Shown: positions 1 to 23,700, numbered from the stretch's first letter. The stretch: DNA of 64,000 bases from Paragorgia papillata (GCA_035771165.1 JAWNZC010000444.1:325001-389000), one strand, 5' to 3'. The notes: generated by a model from the sequence alone, not told the origin. Program-made: numbers and translations.

Positions 1-370
1 AAACTCGATAAAAAAGCTGTTCATGTCTTAAACATTTAAATATGTTTTAATTATTTAACAAATAGATTCCATTTTGCCGTTGTCTGTTCAGTTATAGATG
101 CACAGATGACGTCACAACGTGGTAAGAACAAACCACGTTGTGACGTCTTCTGTGCATCTATAACTGAACAGACAACAAAAAAATGGAATCTATTTGTTTT
201 ATACAATACAAAAATTTAAAAGGTTTTTATCGGAACGCTTGCCGAATGGGGCATGAAGAAGGGAAAAAGCAAGTCAGCTGACGTGATCTGACGTGTCAAT
301 GTGTCTGTCCTCTAATAGATCATGGGCAACAACCAATGAAAACACGCATAGCAACCAAGGTATTGTATAA
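1..370 (-). mobile_element. Foldback element, truncated at the window edge
   Basis: An inverted copy of 46560-46925. Its core at 58-198 is a near-perfect palindrome: arms start AACAAATAGATTCCATTTT and include CACAACGTGGTAAGA. The flank at 200-370 also matches the 46560-46725 copy in reverse, including GCTGACGTGATCTGACGTG. No coding capacity. Confidence 0.8.
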
Positions 371-574
371 ATGGTAATAAGTCATAAAGAAAATTCAAAA
401 GAACTAAAATACCGTCTTATACCGATACAACCGAGGAAATTAATAATTGAAAAAACGTTGGAGTGTCTTGTGAGCTACACAATGTTAAAGTTTGAACATG
501 GAGCATTTTTCTATCATTTCATTTTATATATACGAAACCATGCAACAAATGTTTATATATTTTTTTCAAAAACC

Positions 575-712
575 AAAAATTAAGTTAGTATCTTCTTGTC
601 AAAGTTATTATTAGCTGAATTGGCCTCCTTAGTGACATAATTTATTTTTTTTCGTCACACTCACTTGGATACATCTCGAATTAGTATTGCAGAATTATGC
701 GCAGAAAAGGTG
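575..712 (+). repeat. Dispersed repeat shared with 37318-37465
   Basis: Both copies start AAAAATTAAGTTAGTATCTT and end ATTATGCGC(A/G)GAAAAG with high similarity throughout, in the same orientation. Family not recognised. Confidence 0.75.
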
Positions 713-836
713 AGGAATTATCTTAAAGATTGTTGATAAACCTGAACAATTAGATGTGTGAATTGGATAAGTCGTATTTCGGCTCGCGTTGCAAATACCC
801 ACACAGCTCTGCCGCTCATATTGTATATAATACACA

Positions 837-1270
837 CAGTGATGGATCCAGCTTGATCTGGTAGGGGGGGGGAGGTGCTGCAGGGGCGGATCTATAATTT
901 TTTTAACGTTAGTCAAACCATTCCTAGGGGGGTCCGGGGGCATGTTCCTCCGGAAATTTTTTGAAATTTGGACCTCTGACATGGCATTTCCTGCATTCTG
1001 ACGGTACTTTGAAGAAAGATTTAAAAGTTTTAAATCATGTTTTCAATGGAAGGTGTCAAATATATTTAGGGATAAAGTGGACGTTTTATTATGAATTTTA
1101 TTAGAGATATCACAAGGAAGTTAGACATTAGAAATGTGATTGACATTTTCAATGAAATCCACGTCGCATCCCACTGCAGCAAGGCACTAATTGAGTAATT
1201 GGCACCCCCCTGCACCCCCTTGGCCAAGGGTGCGCACCCCCCCGCCCACCCCCCTGTAAATCCATCACTA
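837..1270. mobile_element. hAT-like MITE with 8-bp target duplication
   Basis: Ends CAGTGATGGATCCAG and CTGTAAATCCATCACTA are imperfect inverted repeats. AATACACA flanks both sides (829-836 and 1271-1278). An internal CAGGGGCGGATCT at about 883 looks like the end of a second, nested hAT element. The inside contains the dispersed block CCTAGGGGGGTCCGGGGGCA seen elsewhere in the window. No transposase. Confidence 0.85.
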
Positions 1271-1343
1271 AATACACATGCAAAACACACTGAATAATAT
1301 TTTATGTCGTCATGCTCCTGCAATAATTAATACAAGTACTTAC

Positions 1344-12657
<11,314 letters not shown>

Positions 12658-12889
12658 TGCCGGTCAGGACGGCAGATTAATGCTGAATATTGTTGCTATT
12701 CTTTTTGTATGTTGATTGTTCTTTGGGCACGAGATATCTTTCATTTATTATACAAGGTCAAGAATGGGAAAAGCCAACACACTTCCTATGGAATTTCAGA
12801 ACTTGAGCCCAAATTTGGTCAGCGGACTCTAAATTATGCTAATATCGTGGCTAATATTCAGAATTGCTAAAAATAGCCCTATACTACAC

Positions 12890-13322
12890 AACTTATAAAG
12901 TTCCTCTGCTCCGACGATGACGTCATGTAAAATAGCGCTTGATGCATAGAGATCATATAAATACTAGAGGGGGCATCCTATCTTAATTTCAGCCAACCGC
13001 GGGTAACCAATTGAACGCCGCCATCTTGGATTTTTTTGGAGGCAAACATTAGGCGCGTTGGTTGGCAAAGGACTGGGTCTAGTACATTTGCCAACCAATT
13101 GACTGAAATATCATTATATAGGTAATGGCGGCTGCCATGTGGTTACCAAATTTTCCCGCCAATCCCCTCTCTAGTATTTATATGATGTATATGGCTTGAT
13201 GACTACAACTACCAGAATGCTTTGCCAATATTCTCCATTTATAAGCACTAGGATGCTAGCAAAGCATTCTGGTAGTTGTAGTTACCCAAGGTTATTTTAC
13301 GTCATCGTGCAAATGGCTTATT
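12890..13322. mobile_element. Nested inverted-repeat elements upstream of the myosin
   Basis: Outer ends share ACGATGACGTCATGTAAAAT and ATTTTACGTCATCGT. Inside, 12940-13190 has its own arms (GATCATATAAATACTAGAG and CTCTAGTATTTATATGAT). The piece at 13200-13320 (TGACTACAACTACCAGAATG) is related to the arms of the element at 61312-61736. Confidence 0.65.
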
Positions 13323-13371
13323 AAGTTTCCTCTTAGTAGGGACCACCCGCTACTATAGATCGTTTAGTCTA

Positions 13372-13908
13372 TCCTAGGGTGAGCCGATAATCGGCAATTT
13401 TCAGGCTGATCAGTTCCGATAAATACTATTCTGCCTTCTATACTTGTGAATTTCATTTTCTTTTTTAAGAAAAGTGCGAAGTTGTAGTGATTTCACAAAG
13501 AAACGGTCAAATTGAATTAATTTCGGAAAAGGTGCATCATGTTTAACATGTCATATTTCTTGCTTGGTGAAACACTTTTTGTTCCGCGACGTCAGACTAG
13601 TTTCCATTCAGGAAAATTTTCCGCAGGACAGGAACGGACAAGAAAGTTTTCTTTGTCTTGTGAGCTTTCAGTCGGAACTAATGACTTCAACACATAAAGG
13701 AACTTTCCTGTCCGTTCCTATCCTGCGGACGATTTTCCCTGAGTGGAAACTAGCCTTTCTGTCAATCGTATTTCATATATATTTCAGCTTAAACTCCGTC
13801 TGGCAGTAATCGGTAATCACCTATTAATCTGTCGATCAGGTCGTAAATCGTACCGCAATTTATCAGATCGGTTAATTTGATTTTTCTTGATCGGCTCATC
13901 CCTACTTT
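13372..13908. mobile_element. TIR element with a second palindrome nested inside
   Basis: Outer ends AGGGTGAGCCGAT and ATCGGCTCATCCCT. The inner palindrome, about 13595-13757, has arms CTAGTTTCCATTCAGG and CCTGAGTGGAAACTAG, with TTTTCCGCAGGACAGGAACG complemented on the far side. Both are non-autonomous; the inner one is younger because its arms match better. Confidence 0.7.
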
Positions 13909-14521
13909 ATCCTATGGGAATTTAACCATATTCTTATTCAAATATTTCGTATTGTTTCACCACCGCCAATGAGCCACCGATCACGTGAGTGAAAACGATC
14001 CGTAGCACCCTCCTCAAATAACTGAGAAAGGAAGTTCCGCATTTTTTTATCTGACGAAACTCCACCTTAACAAGTGGGCGCCCTTCCGCAGGTAGAAATA
14101 AATTGTTATTAATAATGCTAATAAGACAATTAATAAATAATGTGACTTTTGGAAAAGATATACTGTATATTGTTAACTTTATTTGTATCTCAATCGCGTA
14201 GAAACATTTGTGCCCGAGCGACGAGCAAAGATGCAAATGTTCATACAAGGACCAGTAATAAACAACATAGTCAATATCAAAAGAAGCGAGAATATATGGA
14301 AACATCACTTTATTATTTATTGCTAAATTAATCGTTTACTATTTAGTCAATATCAACAATATACCAGGATAAATCAAATATAAAATGTACTTTTCTGCTA
14401 TGCTTAAGAATCGTACGGTACATTAATATCACCCAGCTGCTACAAGAACCTTATAAATACTCGCAAAATAAGGTTTGTGAGGTTTTATGAAGGTTTGTAA
14501 CCATCCTAGCGAGGGTTTTCA

Positions 14522-14634
14522 AGAAAGAAGCTTAACTCATTCCTGTCCAAGGGCTTCTCCAGAGGTGAATAAAATCGTCTGGCGTTTGCCAGAATAAAAT
14601 ACTAAAGACCAATTCGGACAGGAAAGAGTTAAGG
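14522..14634. mobile_element. Small TIR repeat with GTCTGGC core, copy 1
   Basis: Ends CTTAACTCATTCCTGTCC and GGACAGGAAAGAGTTAAG, with core GAATAAAATCGTCTGGCGTT. A close copy is at 22092-22193, with weaker copies near 9485-9590 and 51850-51915. Confidence 0.75.
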
Positions 14635-14756
14635 TTCAACGCCCCCTGCTCAATAATTAAGTGAAACACTTTTTTTTTTTTATTAATCCAATTTTGGGAA
14701 TATTACATCTTTCAGAATGTTAACCATGCAAGGATTTACAGGCCGGAAGGCGTATT

Positions 14757-15083
14757 CTTAGGATGAATATAAGAGCCCAGCTCAAAATACCTATAGATAA
14801 AGACAATATATACTGCCGAAACAGAGAACTCTCTGTTTCGGCAGTATATCTAACCTTACGATATTTCCATTGTTGTTTCAACACTGCGGTACTGCCTATA
14901 CGCAGCACGCCACTTTTATTTTACTATAGAAAAAGACATATATCTGTGTATACACAATAAATAAATAAAGACATTCCTAAACTGAATATTTTCTGACAAT
15001 GTCTTTATTTATTGTGCATAGATGATAGATATATCTTTATCTATACGTATTTTGAGTTAAGGCTCTTATATTCATCCTAAAAG
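14757..15083. mobile_element. Inverted-repeat element with nested hairpins
   Basis: Ends TTAGGATGAATATAAGAGCC and GGCTCTTATATTCATCCTAA. Inside are a perfect hairpin at about 14811-14850 (ACTGCCGAAACAGAGA arms), a conserved tail ACTGCCTATACGCAGCACGC shared with 25120-25150 and 53010-53035, and a second inverted pair CAATAAATAAATAAAGACAT. Confidence 0.7.
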
Positions 15084-15808
15084 AATACTACATCTGCTGG
15101 AGTAAAGGCTAAAGCTATATAGTGATGGTTATCATCATGCAGCATAGAGTAACTAAATAAATTAAGTTTTTTGGCCGCCATGTTGGTTCACCAAAGTGTT
15201 TAATAATCTAACTTAATTAAGCAAATATTTGTTATTTTAGTTTTGCTATATAGTTCAGCTACCAAGCCTCCACCGCTTCTCAGCTTATTTTTGCCTGCTC
15301 TACACGTACAACGTGGAAGTAAGCTGCTGGAAAAATGTCGTGACGTCAGTGAACACGAGGTTATATATCGTACACGAGAAGGAGTGTTTGATCTGATATC
15401 AAACACGGAGAAGTGTGTTAAAAAAACAGAGGCAAAATAGCGCTTCGTCGTGATGACGGCACTATTTAGGTCTGTCCGCTTTTACCCATAATTCTTGCAG
15501 TCCGAACAATAGATAATGGCTCATTTGCAATCATTTGAAATGTTTGTCCACATTTTGTGCTATAAATAGCAGCTCGACGGTACGCTACTGATACACCTTC
15601 TCAAATCATATATAGTCCCTAGAAATAAATTGTCTGGAAACGCGGCCAAAGTGTTTGTTCTTTGTTCGTTTGTGCACCTTCGCGCTTGCTGAATACATAA
15701 TCAACCAATCAGCCAATACCAACGTTGCTGTATAAATATTAATGAATGTAAAACAAAAGATTTGTGCACTTTCAGGTCACCCCATCAATTGCAGCTCACG
15801 ATCACATA

Positions 15809-16369
15809 CATGCAGTGGCGTGGTGGCAAGCTTCAGGCTGGGTGACCAGATTAGCTTTGGCGCCCCCCCCCCCCCAAAAAAAAAAAGGAAAATGAAAAAA
15901 AGACATTACTGTATTTGATAAATGATCACATTTTTTGTTTTAAAATAACTGAAGTAGCAATATATAATATTACAACAAACAACGGGTTCTCTCAAAGACC
16001 ACGCCAATGCAAGCGGCGAAGTAGTGCCAAACCATTTTGTGACGTCATTATTATTATCATGTCATGATATTATTGTGGCCAAACCTCTAGGGGGGTCTGG
16101 GGGCATGCTCCCCTGGAAAATTCTGAAATCTAGAGTCTCTGATATGCCATTTCCTGCATTTTGGAGTGAGATTTTACAGAATTCTGAAGATTATATAAAA
16201 CTTGATAGAAAACACAAAAGATTACAGATTTCAGATCTTTATATCCCCCATTCAAGACCTAGCTATACAAAGAAATAGGTTTATTTTGTTAAGTTTTGGC
16301 GCCTTTGCTAGTTTTGGCGCCCCTTCTACAACCCCAGCTGGGGAAGGCCCCCCTGCCACCACGCCACTG
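15809..16369. mobile_element. hAT-like MITE
   Basis: Ends CAGTGGCGTGGTGGCA (from 15813) and TGCCACCACGCCACTG (to 16369). ATCACATA lies at 15801-15808 and 16370-16377, an 8-bp duplication if the left end includes the extra CATG at 15809-15812. The interior has a C-run, an A-run and the dispersed CTAGGGGGGTCTGGGGGCAT block. Intergenic. Confidence 0.8.
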
Positions 16370-16510
16370 ATCACATATCCAAACTCAGTCTCAGTACTAA
16401 TTTCCTTTGCTTTTATCGTATGAATTATTAATGATTTGAGAACAATAGATCACGCATGGAAATTGCTTCAGAAATCTACAATCTAATTTCTGAAAAAAGT
16501 GCCTAACCTA

Positions 16511-16695
16511 TAGACCTTATTCAAAAATGGCCGTCGAATTAAAATTATTTTATTACATATAAGTTAGCCCTTACGAACTCGTTTTCATGTGGGAAATTCA
16601 AAAAAAACAATTTACTTTAAAACGAAGTCATAAGGGCTGATTTACTATGCACACAAAATAACTCTAATTCAGCGGCCATTTTTGAATAAGGTCTA
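16511..16695. mobile_element. Short TA-flanked MITE
   Basis: Ends TAGACCTTATTCAAAAATGG and CCATTTTTGAATAAGGTCTA, with a second arm CTTACGAACTCGTTTTCATG facing TTTTAAAACGAAGTCATAAG. Non-coding. Confidence 0.8.
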
Positions 16696-16826
16696 TTGAA
16701 CTCAGCACTTTGTATTTAATAACATAATTCGCTTTCGTATTTTAAATAAAAAATATATAGATGAGTTGCAAACTTCAATCAGTTCTCTAACATTTCAAGA
16801 ATTCTTTAAAGACAAATTACTTGATT

Positions 16827-16832
<6 letters not shown>

Positions 16833-16890
<58 letters not shown>
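16833..16890. repeat. (TA)n microsatellite
   Basis: About 29 TA units directly adjoining the hammerhead ribozyme; a shorter TA run lies on its other side at 16975-16991. Confidence 0.95.
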
Positions 16891-16893
<3 letters not shown>

Positions 16894-16948
16894 CAATCTA
16901 CAGACACGGTGTTTCGCTGTACAACAGCTCATCAGTGTAGCTTGGAAC
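16891..16948 (-). ncRNA. Type I hammerhead ribozyme (Penelope-like element type)
   Basis: Minus strand, 5' to 3': stem I strand GUUCCAAGCUACA, core CUGAUGA, stem II GCUGU-UGU-ACAGC (5 bp, 3-nt loop), core GAAA, short stem III ACA..UGU around CCG, then C at the cleavage position (GUC), then UGUAGAUUGAAC closing stem I (CUACA/UGUAG and GUUC/GAAC around an internal loop). Every invariant core base is present. Short-stem-III, type I hammerheads with internal loops in stem I are known from Penelope-like retroelements. It is flanked by TA repeats with no reverse transcriptase nearby, so it is a remnant terminal segment. Confidence 0.85.
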
Positions 16949-16999
16949 AATCTGAATCAATTTCATCAATTACTTATATATATATATATATTTAAAAAA

Positions 17000-17491
17000 C
17001 TCATTAATAATTCATGAGGAAAACACAAAAGAAATCAATACCGTAGCAGAGGTTGTAAATCGGATACAGAATCGTCCTGATTTACATAAACTTTAGCTTC
17101 GATTTTCTCGGCTAAAATAGAGTATATCGCTAAAATAGTTGGTGAACTTGATTACTTAGATGCATTTGATACAGATCGGCTGCTCATGCTGTATCTATTA
17201 CATATATATATATATGTAATATTTATAAACCGCGCAGGAGGGCTTTATCGGATATAAAAGACGAGGCGATAGCCGAGTGTTTTAGAGCCGATAAAGCCCG
17301 TACTGCAAGGTTTTTAAATGGCTTCTAAAAAGAATCACTTCATACGTTCATTGGCGTAGTAATTTTGAAAATTAAGCTTATCTCAGCCGTTAAAAACCAG
17401 CGAGAAACTTAGAGCGAGTCTATATCACATATATAGATCCGATACGCTCATGATTTTTCTTTGTGTTTTCCTCATGAATTATTAATGAATT
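17000..17491. mobile_element. Inverted-repeat element
   Basis: Left end TCATTAATAATTCATGAGG then AAAACACAAAAGAAATCA; right end TGATTTTTCTTTGTGTTTTC then CTCATGAATTATTAATGAAT. A GC-richer foldback at about 17225-17320 (GCTTTATCGG facing CCGATAAAGC) sits inside. Confidence 0.75.
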
Positions 17492-17756
17492 ATAGAAATA
17501 TATATATATATATCGTATATTTCCACCGTTTCTTTTATGAAATTTTTGTCACACATGCAATATTATTCGAATCAAGTCGCGATTTTACAATGTATTTAAC
17601 CATCTTGTAGTTGTATTTACATAATTACAAATATATATATGTCCATGCAACGGCAACGCTATTTACATCTTTTGAAAATAATACACAAATATAGCAGATT
17701 ATATACTTCACATTGCATTGAAAAATGTTCAAAGTAGCAAGATGTTGTAAATACGA

Positions 17757-20700
17757 TCACAATGTCGTTTTCAGGTTATCATCCTTTAATAAACTATTCA
17801 TTTCCTGTAATCTTTGTCTGACTAAACGCCCAAGGCGGTCATTAGATGTTTTAACAAACATCGAGAGTTCGTTTTCTCGTTCATTTCTATATAAAGAGAA
17901 CAAAACGGGCATTTAACATGGCGAGCCGAATTACTTTAGCCTTAATTGTAAGTGTAAATGATAAACGTTTTGTTTAAGAGTCGTAGGAAAGGTTAGATAC
18001 GATCATTTTAAGTCAGAAAAGGCTGGATTTGAGCCACTAGCTAGTGTCTTATACTGTAACTTTGATAAAACATTCAAGTTTTATTTAATCAATTTACAAA
18101 TATTGAATAAACATACATTTCTTTTGAATTTTCCTTATGAAGGCCACACAAAATACTCTACTTGTAGTTAAATTTAACAGTGACGATGGAAGATGTTTTA
18201 TATTGGAAGGGCTAATATTATTTATCAATAGAATGACAAGAAGTGCATTTTGACACCCCAAGCAAAGTTTAGGTCATAATTAGCCCCAACTTCACCACGG
18301 GGAGCACGGATGGCGTGTGTTGTTAGGGCGCTGCCTCTCACCAATAGTTAAGCCCGGTTAGACGGGGTTACTACTTGGATGGATGACCGTCTGGGAACAA
18401 CCCCGTTCTCGAGCTTGGAACTCATGTGAGTAGAGTTTAGTTGGTCTCTCCTGTGCTCCGAGTTTGTTTTTTTCGCCGGTTTTCCTCCCTCAGTAAAAAC
18501 ACCTAGGTCTTAGCTGGGATCCGTGGTCTGAACTGAGTCGTATGGCGGCTGCCTAGAACGCCTTTGATATGCCTCGATACGGCCACGTTGAAAAAAATCC
18601 TTAGTAGAAATTGTTACTCTAAAATTATATCTACCTTGTAAACGCATTGAGGCTTTGCAAAATGCGTGGCTATGCCAAGAACTGAAATAATTATTAACTT
18701 CAGATATTGGTTGAGGGGGGGGGGGGGAGAATAGCCCCCCTGGCCCACCCTGTTCCGCCGCCCTTGAAATCGAAAGCTCCGTGCTATAACTCACGCAACT
18801 AGTCCATTCAAATATTTAATAAGAAAAGTAACAAACCTTTGGTCTTCGTGTGTTGCAGCAACGTTCATTTGTGGAAACATTGCTTTCACCATCTCTGGTG
18901 ACAGAACAGCAGGACTTCCAGGACTGTCTGTAACATCATCATCATGCCTGAAGGTGTTAAAAAATAATAATAAATACTCTTTTACTCCTATTCTGAAGTA
19001 ATAATCTATTCCCATAGGAGTCACTTTACTACGCTTACTCCAAAAAATAGTTAAATTTATTTTTATAAAAAAGAACTCCAAAAAGGAGTTAACTCCAGGA
19101 GTTATTCTGTTAAAAATTAAAATATTTAAATTTAAATAAAATAAATTAAAAATATAAATTATAAATTTAAATTGAATTTACAACACAACACAACACAACA
19201 CAACACAACACAACACAACACGACACGACACGACACGACACGACGCAATACAATCTCATTAATAATTCATGAGCTAATTAGCCAATTAGAGAAAAATATT
19301 TGGTCATGTGTGTGAGTTTTGAAACCCGGTAAAAGTCGCGCAAACTGAATTTATAATTAAGAAATCAGATAATTAACGGAAAAAATAAAGAATCGTTTAT
19401 TACCACATTTCTTAATTATAAATTCAACGTGAAACCATTGTCTAATCTAATATGCACCAATATCACGAAGTCCCTCTACTATAATTGACGATTGAGAAGC
19501 TATTTCATAAACTCGTGTATCGTGTTTTACCAGGGGTTGCAAACATTAGAGAACAACAAAAATCACTCGGCCTATTACCTCGTAATTTTCAGTGTTCTCT
19601 CGTGTTTGTAAAACATTCGAAAACAAGACGAGACAAGACGAGACAAGACAAGATAAATTCAAAAGAAAAGTTAATTAATTACATAAATAGTTTTAACTTA
19701 CGATGCTGTATCACTCATTTCATCGTCCTCTGGTAACTCTTGAAGTAGATCTGGAGTATCCTGGGGTAACAAATCTTCAATAAAAGGACTCGACCTACAG
19801 ATGATTGTCGCAAAAATTGTTAGGGGACTTGTAATGCTTCCACCTCCTTGTCCCCACTCCCTCCTTTTCAATTTTTCCTTATAGGGTGTTGCGCGCGCAT
19901 CATTTTTCAAAAAAACTGGCGAGCTCCACTGAAAGTAAACATACTGTTTAAAATAAACAAATTATAGATACAGTTTCTGGATGTTTAACACTGTTATTCT
20001 GCTGTTGTTGGCTCGCCAGCAAGTCTGTTTGCCATTGCTTACTTTGTGGGGAGCCCGCCAAGAGCCCGCCAATTCCTTTGCAAAATGATGCGCGCGCAAT
20101 ACCCTGAAATTCGCCTATTCAGAAATTGGCGAGTTTTCAAGTGTTGAGCACACATTATTACTCAAGACGTTTATTTGTAATAGTGTTATTTTGCTGATCT
20201 TTTCTCGCTTGTCCGCCATTAATATTGCTGGTTTTAAGCGGAGCCCGCAAAAATAATGCGCGCGCAACACCTGGAAACTCGCCAATTAGGACTAACAGAG
20301 AGGCGCAAGGAGAGGTGCGCAAGCTTCATACAGGTAACAACATTGAAATTGGGAGAAAGGGTATAGCTCAGCAATCTAGTTCTTCACGCATATTCGCTCG
20401 TACAATAGTGGTTTTAGTCCTAACTAATTTTTGCAACAATTGCAATTTTCCTGTCCGAATTTTTTTCACAAAGTAGAAAACTATAATTCCGACGTTAGAA
20501 TCAGTTTTTTTAAGATTATTTAATCAAATATCATAAGCACTATGTACAGTGAATTGCGATATCTTTACATTAAAAGTTATATTATTTAAAAGTTGATAAT
20601 AAGAGTTTACAATAAAATTAAGACTAAAGCATGTCATTAATATATTTGTAACGTCTGAAAAAGTGGGAGAATATGGATAAAAATGAAAGTGACTTAAATG

Positions 20701-23700
20701 TCACATATAGCACATAGCATGCAGGATACTCTGCGAGCAGAGCCTTCTTTTCCTTATTTCTTCGCTGAGAGAGAGGAAGAAAAGTAGGCTGTGCTGTATT
20801 CGTGTTTGGCTTCGTCCAAGATTTAGGACGAAGTAATCCGTTTAAGACCCGTTTAACCGGTTCTCGTTTTGTTTTCTTATCTGATTGGGACTAGGTTCGA
20901 GATTGTAACCAAGCAACTGACATGCATGCGCAATGGAAACCAGTCACGAATACAGCAGAACTTACTTTTCTTCCTCTCTCAGTGAAGAAATAAGGAAAAG
21001 AAGGCTCTGCTCGCAGGGTACATGCAGGAAAGAAACTACGCTTGAAACGCTCATTTCTACACTTTGGCAGAGTCAAAGACTGGTTATTCCGCAAAATGTG
21101 GTCGTGAACATGAAGATGTAGACAATGGTGCAAAAATACCAACTCACCATCGTGGTAGCCAGACATCAGTTAAATTTGGTGTACTACCACTACTGACAAG
21201 ACTTTGGCAAGGAAATCTCTTCCACGTCATTAATCCCGATATGACGTCCTGAAGAAAAACAAAATATTTCAACATTTTATTTACGATAACCTCAGTGGAA
21301 AGATATATTAAAGAGATTCACTTTTTAAATGCAGGAAAATCCAAAGCATTGTTAATAAATCAATTGATGTATTGAGCTGTGCATGAGTTCTAAGTCGGGA
21401 GAAAACTACACTTACTTAGTGACACATAAGGCTGAGGTAGAAAAGAAATACCAAAGGGTTTTCCGTTCAGGGAGCTATCATTTCCTTCAAATTATGAAGC
21501 TTAACCACTATTAAAACCACCATCTGATTGGACAACCTTTTAAAACGAAACCTCACCCCCATACCACCCCCCGGTAATCACGCCCCCCGGAAACCCTAAA
21601 CCTAATCACAACCCTCCGGAAAAATGTGCCTCCTCTCAGACCCCGACCACAACACCCCTCTAGGATTTTTAGCTTTATGTGTTCAAGTTTAACATCCCGC
21701 ATGTGGAATGGTTTTATTAGATGGTTAAGCTTCATATTTTGTAACCGATGATACCTCGTTCAGGGTGTAATATATATATATATATAAATGGTGGCTCTCG
21801 AATGGACTCATTTCGTACATCACAAAAGTATATCGGGTACCTGAGCACTCCACTTAAAGATAAATGACTGTAACATTGGCCACTCGGCATTCAGGCATGC
21901 AGCCAAATACTATACATACTTTTAAAGCTAAATTTCCATTAGAGGTCGGGACGACCATTCTAGTCTGTGAACACAACCAGATATTAGGCATTGCGGCTGC
22001 GATATTCTGTTTCCACAATCGTCCCAAATCCCAATTACCAGGCAATGCACGTCGTTAATTCAGTTCACAATGCTTATCATTGTTCTAACAGTCACTTAAC
22101 ACTTTGAGGCCTGGACCTTTCCCTGTGCTGAATAAAATTGTCTGGCGTTAGCCAGAATACTAAAGCCTCGTCTTCAGGCTTCAAAGTGTTAAGATCGCTA
22201 GCCTCTGATCGCTTCCATGATGCCCGACGTCCGGACATGAGTCTGCATGGTTCTATGCGGATAAATGCCCAAATGTCCTGAATGAATTGCAATCTTATAC
22301 TGTACATGTAAATGTTGTTTCTGTTTGGAGCAATTGAGGCAATCGAGACAATCTTACGAAAACTAGGATTAAGCAAAGCTTAACCAAATCTTATTCGAGT
22401 TTATTATTAAAAATACAAAACACTACTTACGGGTCTTTCTATGAACGGTTTATCTGGTTTGTTAATGCCACTCTTATTGACCAACTTATAACGAGGCAGA
22501 GGACAGAGATGATAATCTTCGTCGACTTTAGAGTAAGACACTTGTGGCTGTAGAACATGTAATCCAGGCGACGGGTTCTTAAAAAAGCAAAATAAATCAA
22601 ACTACAATATTCTATCAATAAATGGAAATTGGCAAACTTTTTTTGTAAATTTTTTTAATGTTAATAGTGTTTTCAGCTTGAAGTTGGTAACGTTTTTTCG
22701 TTTGTTTTTGCTGTACAAGCTGTCCTAAGTTAAACTCAGAGAAAAACGCTGGGCTCGAGGCGGGACTCGAACCCACAGGGCCGTAGCCACCGGTACGGTT
22801 GGTCAGGTTTCAACCAGAGCACCAACATTTTTTTTTCGAGGCTGTGCGTGAATATTGTAGCTAGAGTCAGTTTAGAGGATAGTATTATTATTAGGTTTAT
22901 ATTACGGTTACTTTCTTAGGGTTAGTATAAGAGAAAAAAACGGTTATCTTGCACTGCATATCATCAGTTTCGCTTAATAGTGATATATGAATGCAGGAAA
23001 TAGCTTTTCAGAGCCTTAGAAAATCAAAAATTTTCCTGGGGACCATGCCCCTGGACCCCCCTAGAAATTTCTCGTGGATTCGGCACTCGCATCCACCACG
23101 CCCAACCGGACCACTTCAAAATTGGTGGCTACAGCCCTGACCCACAACCTTCCGAATGCCAGCCGGACGCTCTAACCATTGAAATAAATAAACTGACACA
23201 ATGCGACTTGTAGCCCAACAAGTACGTGTGACACACAGAACAAGTACTTGTGACACACAGAACAAGTACTTGTGACACACAGAACAAGTACTTGTGACAC
23301 ACAGCACAAGTACTTGTGACACACAGAACAAGTACTTGTGACACAAACTTATGACAGCTCGTACAGCAAAAACAAAGAAAAATTTCTTTGTCTTTCAAAA
23401 AACTTTTTGCAAAGTTTCTTGTACAGCAAAAACAAAACAAAACGTTAAAGTGGCAGTACGACCGAAAATCGTTAACGATTTTTGCGGCTTAATCACTTCT
23501 TATGCTTAGAAGTTATACAAATATAAGAGTAAAAGCAACTTTAAGGTTGATTTGAGTGCATAAACATCGATTAAATGTCGTATAATTTGGCATAAAATCA
23601 CTCCGCCATTGCATTTTTGGAGTCCGCGAAATCAGTCAGCGGTACTACTTTGTGACGTCATCTACTCAACACAAACGCGTGATAAACCAGCCAAACTATA

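Noticed and set aside
18330..18450. Functional 5S rRNA gene
   Set aside because: Only the internal promoter part resembles 5S rRNA; the 5' third is different and all four copies are fused to the same non-5S body.
23116..23440. Cysteine-rich frames CVTSTCSVCHKYLF
   Set aside because: Generated by the 22-bp tandem repeat; no conserved spacing beyond the repeat period.
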